Positions 17,896-26,641 of a stretch of 64,000 bases of DNA are shown piece by piece; the first letter of the stretch is position 1; each line of letters starts with the position of its first letter. The notes beneath the pieces are model-generated. The model was not told the origin of the DNA. It made no database searches and saw nothing but the letters and a program-made list of their open reading frames with translations. A program made the translations under genes and the position numbers. This DNA comes from Pseudomonas sp. S35 (GTDB lineage Bacteria > Pseudomonadota > Gammaproteobacteria > Pseudomonadales > Pseudomonadaceae), in NCBI RefSeq assembly GCF_009866765.1, contig NZ_CP019431.1, forward strand, positions 124,001 to 188,000, written 5' to 3'.

Positions 17896-18954
17896 ATGAA
17901 ACGCAAAGATAAAATTGCCGTCTCTGTCATCACCGTATTTGCCGTCGGCGTGCTGGTGTATCTGGTCGCGCCAGGCCTGCTGGGCAGCAGGCACCAAAGC
18001 ACCAACGACGCGTTCATCGCCGCCGACTTCACCTTGGTCGCGCCGCGTGTGGCCGGGTTTATCAAGGACGTGTTGGTGGAGGACAACCAGCAGGTCAAGG
18101 CCGGCCAACTGCTGGCGTTGATCGATGACCGTGATTTGCGCGCCGCTGCCCAGGCCGCCGACGCTGACACGTTGGTCGCCCAGGCCCAACTGAAAAACGC
18201 CACCGCCACCCTGGAGCGCCAAAGCTCGGTGATCGCCCAAGCCCAGGCCACCGTCGCCGCAGACCGCGCCGAAATGGCCTTCGCCGAACACGAACTGAAC
18301 CGCTACAACCACCTCGCCGGCGTGGGCGCCGGCACCGTGCAGAACGCCCAGCAAGCCAAGACCCGCATCGACCAGGCCACCGCACGCCTGGCCAATGCCA
18401 CGGCGGTGCTGGCGGCCGAGCGCAAGCAGGTGGAAATCCTCACTGCCCAGCGCGATGCCGCCGAAGGCGGGCTCAAGCGCGCCCAGGCCGCGTTGGAAAT
18501 GGCCAGTTATCAGCTGTCCTACACGCGCATCGTCGCGCCGGTGGACGGCATGGTCGGTGAGCGTGCGGTGCGGGTGGGCGCCTATGTGACACCGGGCAGC
18601 AAGATCCTCGCCGTGGTGCCGTTGGCCGAGGCCTACGTGGTGGCCAACTTCCAGGAAACCCAACTGTCCCACATGCACGCCGGCCAAGCCGTGCAGGTGC
18701 GGGTCGACAGCCTCGACGGCGAGTTGCTCAACGGTCATCTGGAGAGTCTTGCACCGGCCACAGGGGTGACGTTCGCCTCGGTCAAACCGGACAACGCCAC
18801 CGGCAACTTCACCAAGGTGGTGCAGCGCATTCCGGTAAAAATCGTACTGGAACCCAACCAGCCGCTGACTGAGCGCTTGCGCGTCGGCATGTCGGTGGAA
18901 GCCAGCGTCAACACCCAGCCGGTCGCCCGCCAGCACGAGGTGGCCCAGCAATGA
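17896..18954 (+). CDS. HlyD/EmrA-family membrane-fusion (adaptor) protein
   Basis: 352 residues: one N-terminal membrane anchor (KIAVSVITVFAVGVLVYLVA), a biotinyl-lipoyl half motif (VAGFIKDVLVEDNQQVKAGQ), a long coiled-coil hairpin rich in Ala/Gln (about residues 85-200) and a second lipoyl/beta-barrel part (IVAPVDGMVGERAVRVGAYV). AAAGGA lies a few bases before the ATG. It bridges the DHA2 transporter and the outer-membrane channel. Its last codons overlap the next start by 4 nt (ATGA). Confidence 0.92.
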   Translation: MKRKDKIAVSVITVFAVGVLVYLVAPGLLGSRHQSTNDAFIAADFTLVAPRVAGFIKDVLVEDNQQVKAGQLLALIDDRDLRAAAQAADADTLVAQAQLKNATATLERQSSVIAQAQATVAADRAEMAFAEHELNRYNHLAGVGAGTVQNAQQAKTRIDQATARLANATAVLAAERKQVEILTAQRDAAEGGLKRAQAALEMASYQLSYTRIVAPVDGMVGERAVRVGAYVTPGSKILAVVPLAEAYVVANFQETQLSHMHAGQAVQVRVDSLDGELLNGHLESLAPATGVTFASVKPDNATGNFTKVVQRIPVKIVLEPNQPLTERLRVGMSVEASVNTQPVARQHEVAQQ

Positions 18955-20381
18955 AACGAGTTGCCTGCCTCACCCTCAGCCTGATCAGTCTGAGCGCCTG
19001 CACCGTCGGCCCGGATTTCCAGCGCCCGCAAAGCCCTCAAGTGACACAATGGAACGAGCCCCAAGGCCGCCAAGCCGACAGCCGCGCTGTGAGTGACCCG
19101 CTCCAGGAGCGCTGGTGGGACGTGTTCCACGACGCACAACTGTCCGCCCTCACGCGCCGTGCGCTCACCGATAACCTTGACCTGAAACTGGCCAGCAGCC
19201 GCCTGGAGCAAAGTCGCGCTGTGCGCCAGGTGACCACCGCCGAGCGTTACCCCAACGTCGATGCCACAGGGGCTTACCAGCGCAAACGCAACAGCGGCAA
19301 AGGCTTGAGTGACCCGTCCGGCGAAAACGGGCGGTCCGCCTTCAGCCAATGGGACGCGGGCTTTTCCGCCTCCTGGGAGCTGGACTTCTGGGGCCGCGTC
19401 AAACGCGAAACCGAAGCCGCCGACGCCACCCTGCAAGTCGCCGAAAACGACCGCCGCGCCGTGCTGTTGTCGGTGCTGGCCGAGACCGCCCAGGACTACA
19501 TCCAACTGCGCGGCGTGCAAAACACCCGCGCCGTCACCGAGCAAAACCTCGAGGTTGCACGCCACAGCCTCAAGCTCTCGCAACTGCGCCTGGCCGACGG
19601 CGTCGCCACCGACCTGGACGTGGCCGAAGCCGCTGCCCAGGTCGCGGCCATCGAAGCGCGCCTGCCGGATTTGCAGCAACGCCAGGACCAGTTGATCAAC
19701 GCCCTGAGCCTGCTGATGGGCGAGCCACCGCAAGCCCTGCATGCGCAATTGTCCAAGGACGCCACGGTGCCGCAAACCCAGCGTCAGGTCGCCATCGGCC
19801 TGCCCTCGGAGCTTGCCGAACGCCGGCCGGATATCCGCCAGGCCGAAGCCCGCCTGCACGCGGCGACCGCCAGCATCGGCGTGGCCAAGGGCGATTTCTA
19901 TCCGCGCATCACCCTGTCCGGCAGCCTCGGCTCCCAGGCCATGCAGCTGTCGGATTTCGGGTCCTGGGGCTCACGCGCCTTTGCCTTCGGCCCGCAGTTC
20001 AGCCTGCCGCTGTTCAACGGCGGTCGCCTGCAAGGCATGGTGAATTTGCGCCAAGCCCAGCAACAGGAAGCGGCGCTGGCCTATCAGCAAACCGTGCTGC
20101 GCGCCTGGCATGAGATCGACGACCAACTGACCCGCTACAACGCCAGCCAACTGCGCCGCGACAGCCTCGCCGAAGCCGTACGCCAGAACCAGATCGCCCT
20201 GACAACCGCGCAGCATCAGTACGTCGAAGGCGTGGCGGATTTCGTCAATGTGCTCACCGTGCAAAGCGCGCTGCTGGCGACGCAGGAGCAGTGGGTGGAA
20301 AGCTCGACCGGTGTGTCGTTGGCCATGGTCGGGTTGTACAAGGCGTTGGGCGGCGGCTGGGAGTCGGTGTATCCGCTGTAG
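18951..20381 (+). CDS. Outer-membrane efflux lipoprotein (NodT/OprM family)
   Basis: 476 residues. The lipobox LSAC with Cys17 is followed by the family start TVGPDFQRPQ. Two outer-membrane-efflux repeats follow (LTRRALTDNLDLKLASSRLE and the mirrored half near AERRPDIRQAEARL). It forms the trimeric TolC-like exit duct for the pump encoded by the two upstream genes and overlaps the adaptor gene by 4 nt. Confidence 0.92.
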   Translation: MKRVACLTLSLISLSACTVGPDFQRPQSPQVTQWNEPQGRQADSRAVSDPLQERWWDVFHDAQLSALTRRALTDNLDLKLASSRLEQSRAVRQVTTAERYPNVDATGAYQRKRNSGKGLSDPSGENGRSAFSQWDAGFSASWELDFWGRVKRETEAADATLQVAENDRRAVLLSVLAETAQDYIQLRGVQNTRAVTEQNLEVARHSLKLSQLRLADGVATDLDVAEAAAQVAAIEARLPDLQQRQDQLINALSLLMGEPPQALHAQLSKDATVPQTQRQVAIGLPSELAERRPDIRQAEARLHAATASIGVAKGDFYPRITLSGSLGSQAMQLSDFGSWGSRAFAFGPQFSLPLFNGGRLQGMVNLRQAQQQEAALAYQQTVLRAWHEIDDQLTRYNASQLRRDSLAEAVRQNQIALTTAQHQYVEGVADFVNVLTVQSALLATQEQWVESSTGVSLAMVGLYKALGGGWESVYPL

Positions 20382-20499
20382 GCCGTTAACCGCTGAACTC
20401 GCGCAGTCGAGAGTAGGAAGGGTCTCTATTTTGGTATGGGCCAAAAAAGCGGGAACGCGAGCATTACTGTTGCGGGCTATTCCCTAGAGTGTCCTCGCT

Positions 20500-21069
20500 A
20501 TGTCCATTGCTGAAAATCCTTACGCACCGCCGCAAGCCGATCTCACCGTTGCAGCGGCCCGACCCGCTGCCTTTTTTGTGGTGGCCCAGCGCAAGTTGCT
20601 GGTGATGATGCTGTTGTCCTACGGCTTTTATGGCTTTTACTGGTTGTATAAGCACTGGGATGCCTATCGCAGCGCTACCGGTACCAGAGTGCTGCCTGTT
20701 GTTAGGGCATGTTTTTCGATTTTTTTCGCTTATTCGCTCGTCCTGAAAATCAAGCGGGCGCTCGATTTGAAAGATGCGTCCTATCGATGGTGGCCTCATT
20801 ACTTCGCCCTGGGGTGGATAGGCTGCGCCCTTTTACCCTTTACCTATATCTGGTTTGTATCGCCTTTGACGGCAGTCAAAGTAGGTGTCTGCTTGACCAT
20901 TGTTCAGGTTGCCCTGATGGCGCAGATTCAGCGGGCAGTGAACCACCTAGAAGATGATCCACAAGGCACAGCCAACAGCCGTTTTACCTGGGCCAACGTA
21001 ATCTGGATGGTCATCGGCGTGAGTTTGTGGGCGCTGGGAATAGCGTCTGTGTTCCTTGCCCCGTACTAG
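20500..21069 (+). CDS. Uncharacterised inner-membrane protein
   Basis: 189 residues starting SIAENPYAPPQADL, a Pro-rich cytoplasmic head seen in many small Pseudomonas membrane proteins, then about four hydrophobic segments (LLVMMLLSYGFYGFYWLY, VVRACFSIFFAYSLV, FALGWIGCALLPFTYIWF, VIWMVIGVSLWALGIASVF). No catalytic motif is visible. It stands alone, 118 nt after the pump operon, with lower GC than its neighbours. The ribosome-binding site is weak. Function unknown. Confidence 0.7.
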   Translation: MSIAENPYAPPQADLTVAAARPAAFFVVAQRKLLVMMLLSYGFYGFYWLYKHWDAYRSATGTRVLPVVRACFSIFFAYSLVLKIKRALDLKDASYRWWPHYFALGWIGCALLPFTYIWFVSPLTAVKVGVCLTIVQVALMAQIQRAVNHLEDDPQGTANSRFTWANVIWMVIGVSLWALGIASVFLAPY

Positions 21070-21152
21070 AAGTGAGCTTGCTCGCGCAGAACCAGTAGTT
21101 GCCGCGTGCATGCAGAATGCACGCGAAGTTGTTGATGTCTTTCAAGAATCCA

Positions 21153-21857
21153 TCAGCGATTCTGCAAAAACACCACATACCCCCGAAACCACTCGCTCGC
21201 CTGCAAATACCCTGGTTCCTCCCACTCCCCACCCTGAATCAACCCCACCTTGAACGGCAGCCCCAGCCGATTCATGCGCGGTAAATACGCCGCGTAATCC
21301 GGGATGCTGTGGCGGCCTTGATACGTCTGCACCACCACCTCATCGACCACTCCGTTGAGTTGGGCAATGGCGGCCGAGTCGGCGTTGCTGCTCCAGTCCA
21401 TCAGGCCGGTGATGCTCAGGCGCAAGTCGGCGGGCAGGCGGTGGCGCAGGTCGCGCAGGAAGGTGGCGTATTCATGCAGGTATTGGGTGCGGGCGTCGAA
21501 GTCGATCTGGATGCCGACTACCGGGTTGCCCGCGTCGCGCCAGCGTTGCACCTGGCCGAGCAGTTGGGTGTAGACGCGTTCCGGCCAGTGCAGGGTGTGG
21601 GCGCGGTACACCACCCAGACTTCACCTTCAGTGATGCGCGGCACGCTGGTGCCTTGGGCGATCATCCGCACGCCACGCTCCGGCGCGCGGCGGGTTGAGT
21701 TGATCTGGCCCTGGAGGATGTACAGGGTCTTGGCCTGTTTGAGGACCGGCTGCGGGGTGACGCCGCTCCACAGCCAGAAGGCGTCATAGTCGCGCGCGTC
21801 GACGGCGGCGAAGGCCGGGCTTGCCAGCAACAGCAAGCCTAGCCACAGGTGTTTCAC
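21153..21857 (-). CDS. DUF3142-family secreted protein
   Basis: 234 residues with a signal peptide (VKHLWLGLLLLASPAFA). The body matches DUF3142: DYDAFWLWSGVTPQP, VGIQIDFDARTQYL, LSITGLMDWSS, DEVVVQTYQGRHS and KVGLIQGGEW, a pattern like a TIM-barrel glycosidase-related fold with acidic residues at strand ends. I chose GTG 21857, which overlaps the upstream stop as GTGA, over an in-frame ATG at 21884 that would lie inside the upstream gene and bury the signal peptide. It is translationally coupled to the 719-residue gene upstream; the pair probably acts together in the periplasm. Confidence 0.78.
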   Translation of the reverse strand: MKHLWLGLLLLASPAFAAVDARDYDAFWLWSGVTPQPVLKQAKTLYILQGQINSTRRAPERGVRMIAQGTSVPRITEGEVWVVYRAHTLHWPERVYTQLLGQVQRWRDAGNPVVGIQIDFDARTQYLHEYATFLRDLRHRLPADLRLSITGLMDWSSNADSAAIAQLNGVVDEVVVQTYQGRHSIPDYAAYLPRMNRLGLPFKVGLIQGGEWEEPGYLQASEWFRGYVVFLQNR

Positions 21858-24013
21858 CAGTAGTACTGCAGGGATTTGCCCCATTGGGTGTCGCCAAAGC
21901 CGGTCTTGAGTTGGCGGAACCAGGCTTTACGCACAGCCGGTTCGACGTCCTGGCCGCCGCAGCTGTTATAGCCGGCCGGCGCGTAGCAGTTGATGGCGCG
22001 GAACAGGGCATAGGCCTTGTCGTTCTTCGGCGCCTTGGCGTTGCCGATCACCTGTTTGTAACCGTCCAGGCGCGAGAAGGTTTCGCCCTTGAAGTCCGAC
22101 GCGCTGCTGCCCAGGCTGCCGGCGGCGCGGGCCTGTTCCAGGGGCATGCCGTCGAGGTTGTTGCGCAGGATGAATTCGCCGAAGCAGTTCAGGGCTTGCG
22201 GGTTTTTCGCGTCAGCCTGCAACGTCGCGGCCGTTTGCGCGATGCTCGGGCAGGCGTAGCCGGATTCGGCTTTGTCACCGTTCCACTGGAACAGCTTCAA
22301 GGTCTGGTTGCCGCTGTAGACATAACCCAGGCTGGTGCCCAATTTGTCCTCGGCGGGCGAGGCGGGCAGTTGCTTGAGGTCGTCGGCGAAGGTGGCGTAC
22401 TGGCCGCGCAGCAGGTCTTTATAAAGCAGGACGAATTGCGCGGTCTGGCGTTCCAGCGGGTCGCTGGCCTGGGCGATCTGCTGGCGCAGCAACTGCGGCC
22501 CGGCGACAGTGCGCAGCAAGATGTAGCGCACCTGCTGGGCGCTGATCGGCGAGTCGCTGGCGAACACCTTGGCCAATTGGCCACTGCGTTCGTAGTTCAT
22601 CGCCAGGGCCAGTTCCAGTTGGTCGCGTTGCAGTGGCAACTTGGCTTGGGCGAGCAGTTTCAGCCATAGGGCTTCGGCGCTTTTCCAGTCCTTCTTATCT
22701 TCGAGGGCCAACGCCCGCAGGGTCTGTTGACTGAAGGCGAAGTAATCCAGGTTCGACGGCACGTCCTGGGGCAGATGCTTCAACGCGGCGTCGGGTTGGT
22801 GCTCGACGTACAGCGCAAAGGCCGCTTGCAGGTAGTCGTAAAGCGCCGGCGCGTTGGCGAACGTGGCTTTCTGCTGGTCGAGGGCTGCGCGGGTCAGGCG
22901 TGGCGGGGTGCTGGCGCGCATCAACATCAGGTCAGTGACCGTTTGCAGCAGCGGCTCCTTGAGGTTGGCGCTGTTGACCATCAGCAGCTTGAGGTCGGCT
23001 TCTTCCACCAGTGCGTCCAACGACACATTGCGCTGGGCCTCGGTGGCCTGGGTCAATTGCCAGGCGAAGTCTTCGGCCAGTTTGTCGTTGTCGTTCGCCA
23101 GCCAGTGCACGCGGCGCAGCAGGCCGTGGGCGGACGTTGCGTAAACACCTTGTGGATAAGTGCTCAGGTACCCCAGAAACCCAGCTTCGGCCTGGCTCAG
23201 GGCAGACTTATCCACATGCTCAAGCTGCGGCATGCCGTACTCATCGAAGGCTTCGGCCTGGGCCTGATTGAGTGACGTGCGCGCGGTCATGTACAGCGCG
23301 GTTTCCTTCAGCCAAGGGATCGTCGACAGGTGGGTGGCGGCGAATCCGCGCTCGGCGTCACTGAAGCGGCCGCTGTAGAAGTCAGCGGCGGCTTGCAGGT
23401 AGCTGCGAAAGAGCAGGCCGTGGGCGGACTCGATGGGGTCAGTCACCACCTGGCCATCCCAGTCACAGGTGGTGAGCAATTGCAGGCGAGCCTTTACCAG
23501 CGCCGTGCGCTCGGTGCTTGGCATGTCGGCGTTGATCACCTGGCGGATAAACGCGGTGGCGCTGTCATCGTCGTTGCTGCGGCAGCGGCTGCCTTCGCCA
23601 TCGACGAAGGCTTCGCCGGCGGTCTTGTATGCTTCGCGCGTGATCCCCAGGCCGGTCAACAAGGTGTCCAGTTCGGCAGTGGGCGACTGGTCCGAGTCGG
23701 CCTGCGTCTGTGCGCTGGAGGCGGGTGTCAGGCGGTACACCGCAAAGGGCACTGGGCCAAAACCCTGGGACAGGTCATCTTCACTCAAGGCGTTGGGTGT
23801 CAGCGCCGCGTTCTTTTTGTCGGCCAGCAACAGGCGCAGGTTGGCCCGGCTGTCGTTGCCAGGGCTCAGGAACGGCAGGTTGTTGCAGGGGTCGAGGCTG
23901 TCACGCGATACCCGCCAATCCGGGTAGCACGAATCGTCGGAACTGGCCTGGGCCTGGAGGGAGATGCCGGCCAGCAGGGCGAGTGCCAGGGGTGACAGAA
24001 AACCGATGCGCAT
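21854..24013 (-). CDS. Large secreted protein of unknown function, helical repeats
   Basis: 719 residues. MRIGFLSPLALALLAGISLQ ending in AQA is a Sec signal peptide, which fixes the start at 24013 with AAGGACA upstream. The mature protein is Ala/Leu-rich and helical, with TPR-like stretches (AADFYSGRFSDAERGFAATH, KDWKSAEALWLKLLAQAKL). It holds several Cys residues, including CYPDW near the N-terminus and ALNCFGEFILRNNL, CYAPAGYNSCGG near the C-terminus. I see no enzyme motif. It precedes and overlaps the DUF3142 gene. A periplasmic scaffold role is possible but not shown. Confidence 0.75.
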   Translation of the reverse strand: MRIGFLSPLALALLAGISLQAQASSDDSCYPDWRVSRDSLDPCNNLPFLSPGNDSRANLRLLLADKKNAALTPNALSEDDLSQGFGPVPFAVYRLTPASSAQTQADSDQSPTAELDTLLTGLGITREAYKTAGEAFVDGEGSRCRSNDDDSATAFIRQVINADMPSTERTALVKARLQLLTTCDWDGQVVTDPIESAHGLLFRSYLQAAADFYSGRFSDAERGFAATHLSTIPWLKETALYMTARTSLNQAQAEAFDEYGMPQLEHVDKSALSQAEAGFLGYLSTYPQGVYATSAHGLLRRVHWLANDNDKLAEDFAWQLTQATEAQRNVSLDALVEEADLKLLMVNSANLKEPLLQTVTDLMLMRASTPPRLTRAALDQQKATFANAPALYDYLQAAFALYVEHQPDAALKHLPQDVPSNLDYFAFSQQTLRALALEDKKDWKSAEALWLKLLAQAKLPLQRDQLELALAMNYERSGQLAKVFASDSPISAQQVRYILLRTVAGPQLLRQQIAQASDPLERQTAQFVLLYKDLLRGQYATFADDLKQLPASPAEDKLGTSLGYVYSGNQTLKLFQWNGDKAESGYACPSIAQTAATLQADAKNPQALNCFGEFILRNNLDGMPLEQARAAGSLGSSASDFKGETFSRLDGYKQVIGNAKAPKNDKAYALFRAINCYAPAGYNSCGGQDVEPAVRKAWFRQLKTGFGDTQWGKSLQYYW

Positions 24014-24193
24014 AGCGTGTCCTTGATCCTGAGTCCTTGGAGGGAGGCAATCATAGCCTGATCCGACGCGTGCTTCGGTGAAGCCCCACACAAATTGCCG
24101 ATTTGTCCGATTCCAGCAGCGACTCAAGGGCTTTTGTCCTAGAGTGGCGGGAGTTTGCGCAGGTGCAATCAAGGCAGTGGCGGGGAAATCGAG

Positions 24194-25780
24194 GTGCGTC
24201 GGTCTGTGGTAGAGCAAAACGAAAAGGTCGGGGCGCTGCCCGCATTCAACCGTCTCACGTGGGAAGGGGCGGGTTGGCTGAGCCGTCTATGGTGGGTGCC
24301 GATCCTGGCGCTGGCGCTGGCCCTGCGGTTTTATCACCTCACGTCGGCGGCGATCTGGGGAGACGAAGGTTCCAGCCTGCTGCTCAGCGAGTACGCCCTG
24401 GGCGACCTGTGGTTTCACGCCGCCCATGATGTGCACCCACCGCTGTACTTTTTCCTGCTGCGTGGCTGGATCGAGCTGTTTGGCGACAGCATCTGGTCGA
24501 TTCGCGGCATGAGCGCCATCCCCGGTGTCATCACCGTGGGCCTGGGTATTTGGCTGACGCGGCAACTGTCCACCCGTCGCGCGGCAGTGCTGGCGGGCGT
24601 GCTGCTGGCGCTGCTGCCCACGGCCGTGCGCTACAGCCAGGAAGTGCGCATGTATTCGCTGCTTGGTGTGTGGCTGCTGGGCGCCACGCTGGCGCTGGTG
24701 TACTGGCTACGCCGACCCGAGCGCACGCGCTACCTGGCGGGGTATGTCCTGCTGATGAGTGCCGGGTTCTATACCCACTACTTCACGGCACTGTGCGTGC
24801 TGGTGCATTGGGCGTACCTGGGGCTGTTGAGTACGGCACCCGGCCAGCGCTTGATCAAGCGCCCGGCGTGGTGGGTTGCCAATGTCGTGATTGTGTTGCT
24901 GTATCTGCCCTGGCTGCCGAACCTGTTGGACCTGGTGCAACACGTTGACCAGCTCAAGGTGGGCGGGGACATTGGCTGGGAAGAGCCGGTCAACCTGCTG
25001 TCCCTGCCGTCGATGATCTGGCAGTTCGTGCTGCAGGATGAAGGCGTTGGTTTCTGGTCGCCGCTGTTCTGGCTGTTTCCCCTGTTGCTGGTCTCGGTCG
25101 TCGTGGTAACCGCCTGGCGCGAGCGCGAGCGCTATCGACCCGCCGGCCTGCTGGCGCTGTTCTTCCTGCTGCCATTGCTGCTGGTGTACGGCGTGTCGTT
25201 TATTTCACCGGTGTTTATCGAGCGTTACCTCACGGTGTACGCCTTGGGTTTGCCGATCCTGCTGGCGCTGGCCATCGACCGTTCGTCGTGGCTGGGCGCG
25301 GCGTTGTTCGTACTGGTCGTGGGCGTTGAACTGGTGGGGCTCAAGAACAACTTCGCCGTGGATGAACACGACCAGTTCAACGTGCCCGTGGAATTCGTCA
25401 ACCGCAACTACCAGGAAGCCGACCGCATCGTACTCAGCGACATGATGTGGTACCTCAGCTACGTCTATTACGACCAGACCGACGCCCAACTGCAGCTCTA
25501 CACCCCGCCCAAACCTGACGGCACGCCGACTCGCCCCAACGCCTACGGCTTCGGCACGCTGGTGGACCAGGACGGCGGCCGCATCTACCTCGACCACTTG
25601 TCGGCATTGCCCGAAGGCACCCGCCGCGTGTGGCTGATCAGCAGCAACGAAGCCCCGGACGATTTCGCCCCACTGCCGACGGGCTGGCGCGAACTCAGTC
25701 GCCAGGACGGTGGTGGCGCCAGGGCGCGGTTATTCGTACTGTGCAACGCGCCGTCGGCGCCATCCGAGGGCTGCCGCTAG
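24194..25780 (+). CDS. Glycosyltransferase family 39 membrane protein
   Basis: 528 residues with 10 or more membrane helices. The first periplasmic loop begins IWGDEGSSLL, the acidic motif of GT39/PMT/ArnT-type enzymes, and a later loop has the VRYSQEVRMYSLL motif. These enzymes transfer a sugar from a polyprenyl-phosphate carrier to a protein or lipid in the periplasm. The C-terminal 150 residues form a soluble domain. The GTG start at 24194 has GGGG about 9 nt upstream; the longer frame has no good start. It is divergent from the 719-residue gene. Acceptor and sugar are unknown. Confidence 0.82.
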   Translation: MRRSVVEQNEKVGALPAFNRLTWEGAGWLSRLWWVPILALALALRFYHLTSAAIWGDEGSSLLLSEYALGDLWFHAAHDVHPPLYFFLLRGWIELFGDSIWSIRGMSAIPGVITVGLGIWLTRQLSTRRAAVLAGVLLALLPTAVRYSQEVRMYSLLGVWLLGATLALVYWLRRPERTRYLAGYVLLMSAGFYTHYFTALCVLVHWAYLGLLSTAPGQRLIKRPAWWVANVVIVLLYLPWLPNLLDLVQHVDQLKVGGDIGWEEPVNLLSLPSMIWQFVLQDEGVGFWSPLFWLFPLLLVSVVVVTAWRERERYRPAGLLALFFLLPLLLVYGVSFISPVFIERYLTVYALGLPILLALAIDRSSWLGAALFVLVVGVELVGLKNNFAVDEHDQFNVPVEFVNRNYQEADRIVLSDMMWYLSYVYYDQTDAQLQLYTPPKPDGTPTRPNAYGFGTLVDQDGGRIYLDHLSALPEGTRRVWLISSNEAPDDFAPLPTGWRELSRQDGGGARARLFVLCNAPSAPSEGCR

Positions 25781-25813
25781 ACTCGACTCAACCGCCTTTA
25801 TCTGGAGCCCACC

Positions 25814-26068
25814 ATGGAATCGCCCGTGCATAGCTTGTCGTCATTGTTCAAACAGCTGGGCCTGCCGGATGACCCGGTGAGTATCGAACAATTTGTGACC
25901 GTCCATTCGCCACTCAAGCCGGAGCTGCACCTGGCGGACGCGTTTTTCTGGACGTGCAGTCAGCGGGCATTTTTGCGCGAGGAGATTTTGGAGGATGCGG
26001 ATTGGGCGGAAGTGGTGGATGAGTTGAATGTGATGTTGCGGGGTGGGCGAGGGGGGCAGAAGGCTTAG
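25814..26068 (+). CDS. DUF2789 family protein
   Basis: 84 residues. The family pattern is clear: MESPVHSLSSLFKQLGLPDD, then the HLADAFFW segment, AFLREEILEDADWAEVVDEL and a short variable tail. GGAG precedes the ATG. These small cytosolic proteins are widespread in gamma-proteobacteria and have no assigned function. Confidence 0.85.
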   Translation: MESPVHSLSSLFKQLGLPDDPVSIEQFVTVHSPLKPELHLADAFFWTCSQRAFLREEILEDADWAEVVDELNVMLRGGRGGQKA

Positions 26069-26171
26069 GCAAGCCAGCCCACATTGCGAATCGCTGAAGA
26101 TCAGTACCCTTCCACCCATCCGCAAAATTGTTTCAAAACTTGACGGTCTCCCGTTCATCCACCATATTGAT

Positions 26172-26187
26172 AGTTAGCAAACTAACT
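26172..26187. promoter_or_regulatory. Candidate MarR operator
   Basis: AGTTAG-CAAA-CTAACT is a perfect 6-bp inverted repeat with a 4-base spacer, ending 17 nt before the MarR start codon. Its size and place fit an operator used for autoregulation of the efflux operon. Confidence 0.55.
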
Positions 26188-26203
26188 GTATGCGAACTAT
26201 CCA

Positions 26204-26641
26204 GTGCCTCAATCCCTCGAACAACTCCAGATGAACCTCAGCAGCAGCATGGTGGTGGGCGCCCGTAACTGGCGCAAAATCTGCCAGACCACGCTGGTCA
26301 GCTATGGCATCTCCGAAGCCTGCGCCGTGCCCTTGTTGATGATCGGCCGCTTGGGCGACGGTGTGCATCAGGTCAAAGTGGCCCAGGCCTCCGGCATGGA
26401 AAGCCCATCCCTGGTGCGTCTGCTCGATCGCTTGTGCACTGACGGCTACGTGTGCCGCACCGAAGATGTTCACGACCGTCGCGCCAAGGCCTTGAGCCTC
26501 ACCGAGCGTGGCCGCGAGTTGGTGCACGCGGTGGAAGTGCAATTGGTGCGCCTGCGCCGTGAAGTGCTGGCGGACATTCCGCCCACCGACATGGAAGCCG
26601 CGCTGCGTGTGCTGCGAGCCTTTGAGGCGGCGACGCTGTGA
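26204..26641 (+). CDS. MarR-family transcriptional regulator
   Basis: 145 residues with the MarR winged helix: VHQVKVAQASGMESPSLVRL as the helix-turn-helix and LCTDGYVCRTEDVHDRRAKA as the wing, then SLTERGRELV. The GTG at 26204 is the most upstream plausible start; an internal ATG at 26231 is an alternative. Its last bases overlap the FUSC gene (GTGA), making it the first gene of a five-gene efflux operon. It likely represses the operon until an aromatic or phenolic ligand binds. Confidence 0.9.
   Translation: MPQSLEQLQMNLSSSMVVGARNWRKICQTTLVSYGISEACAVPLLMIGRLGDGVHQVKVAQASGMESPSLVRLLDRLCTDGYVCRTEDVHDRRAKALSLTERGRELVHAVEVQLVRLRREVLADIPPTDMEAALRVLRAFEAATL

Noticed and set aside
16261..18951. 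Very long open frame on the minus strand (896 codons) opposite the MFS and HlyD genes
   Set aside because: It is rich in His, Gln, Arg and Gly with no domain, and lies opposite genes with clear families. Long antisense frames are common in GC-rich genomes.
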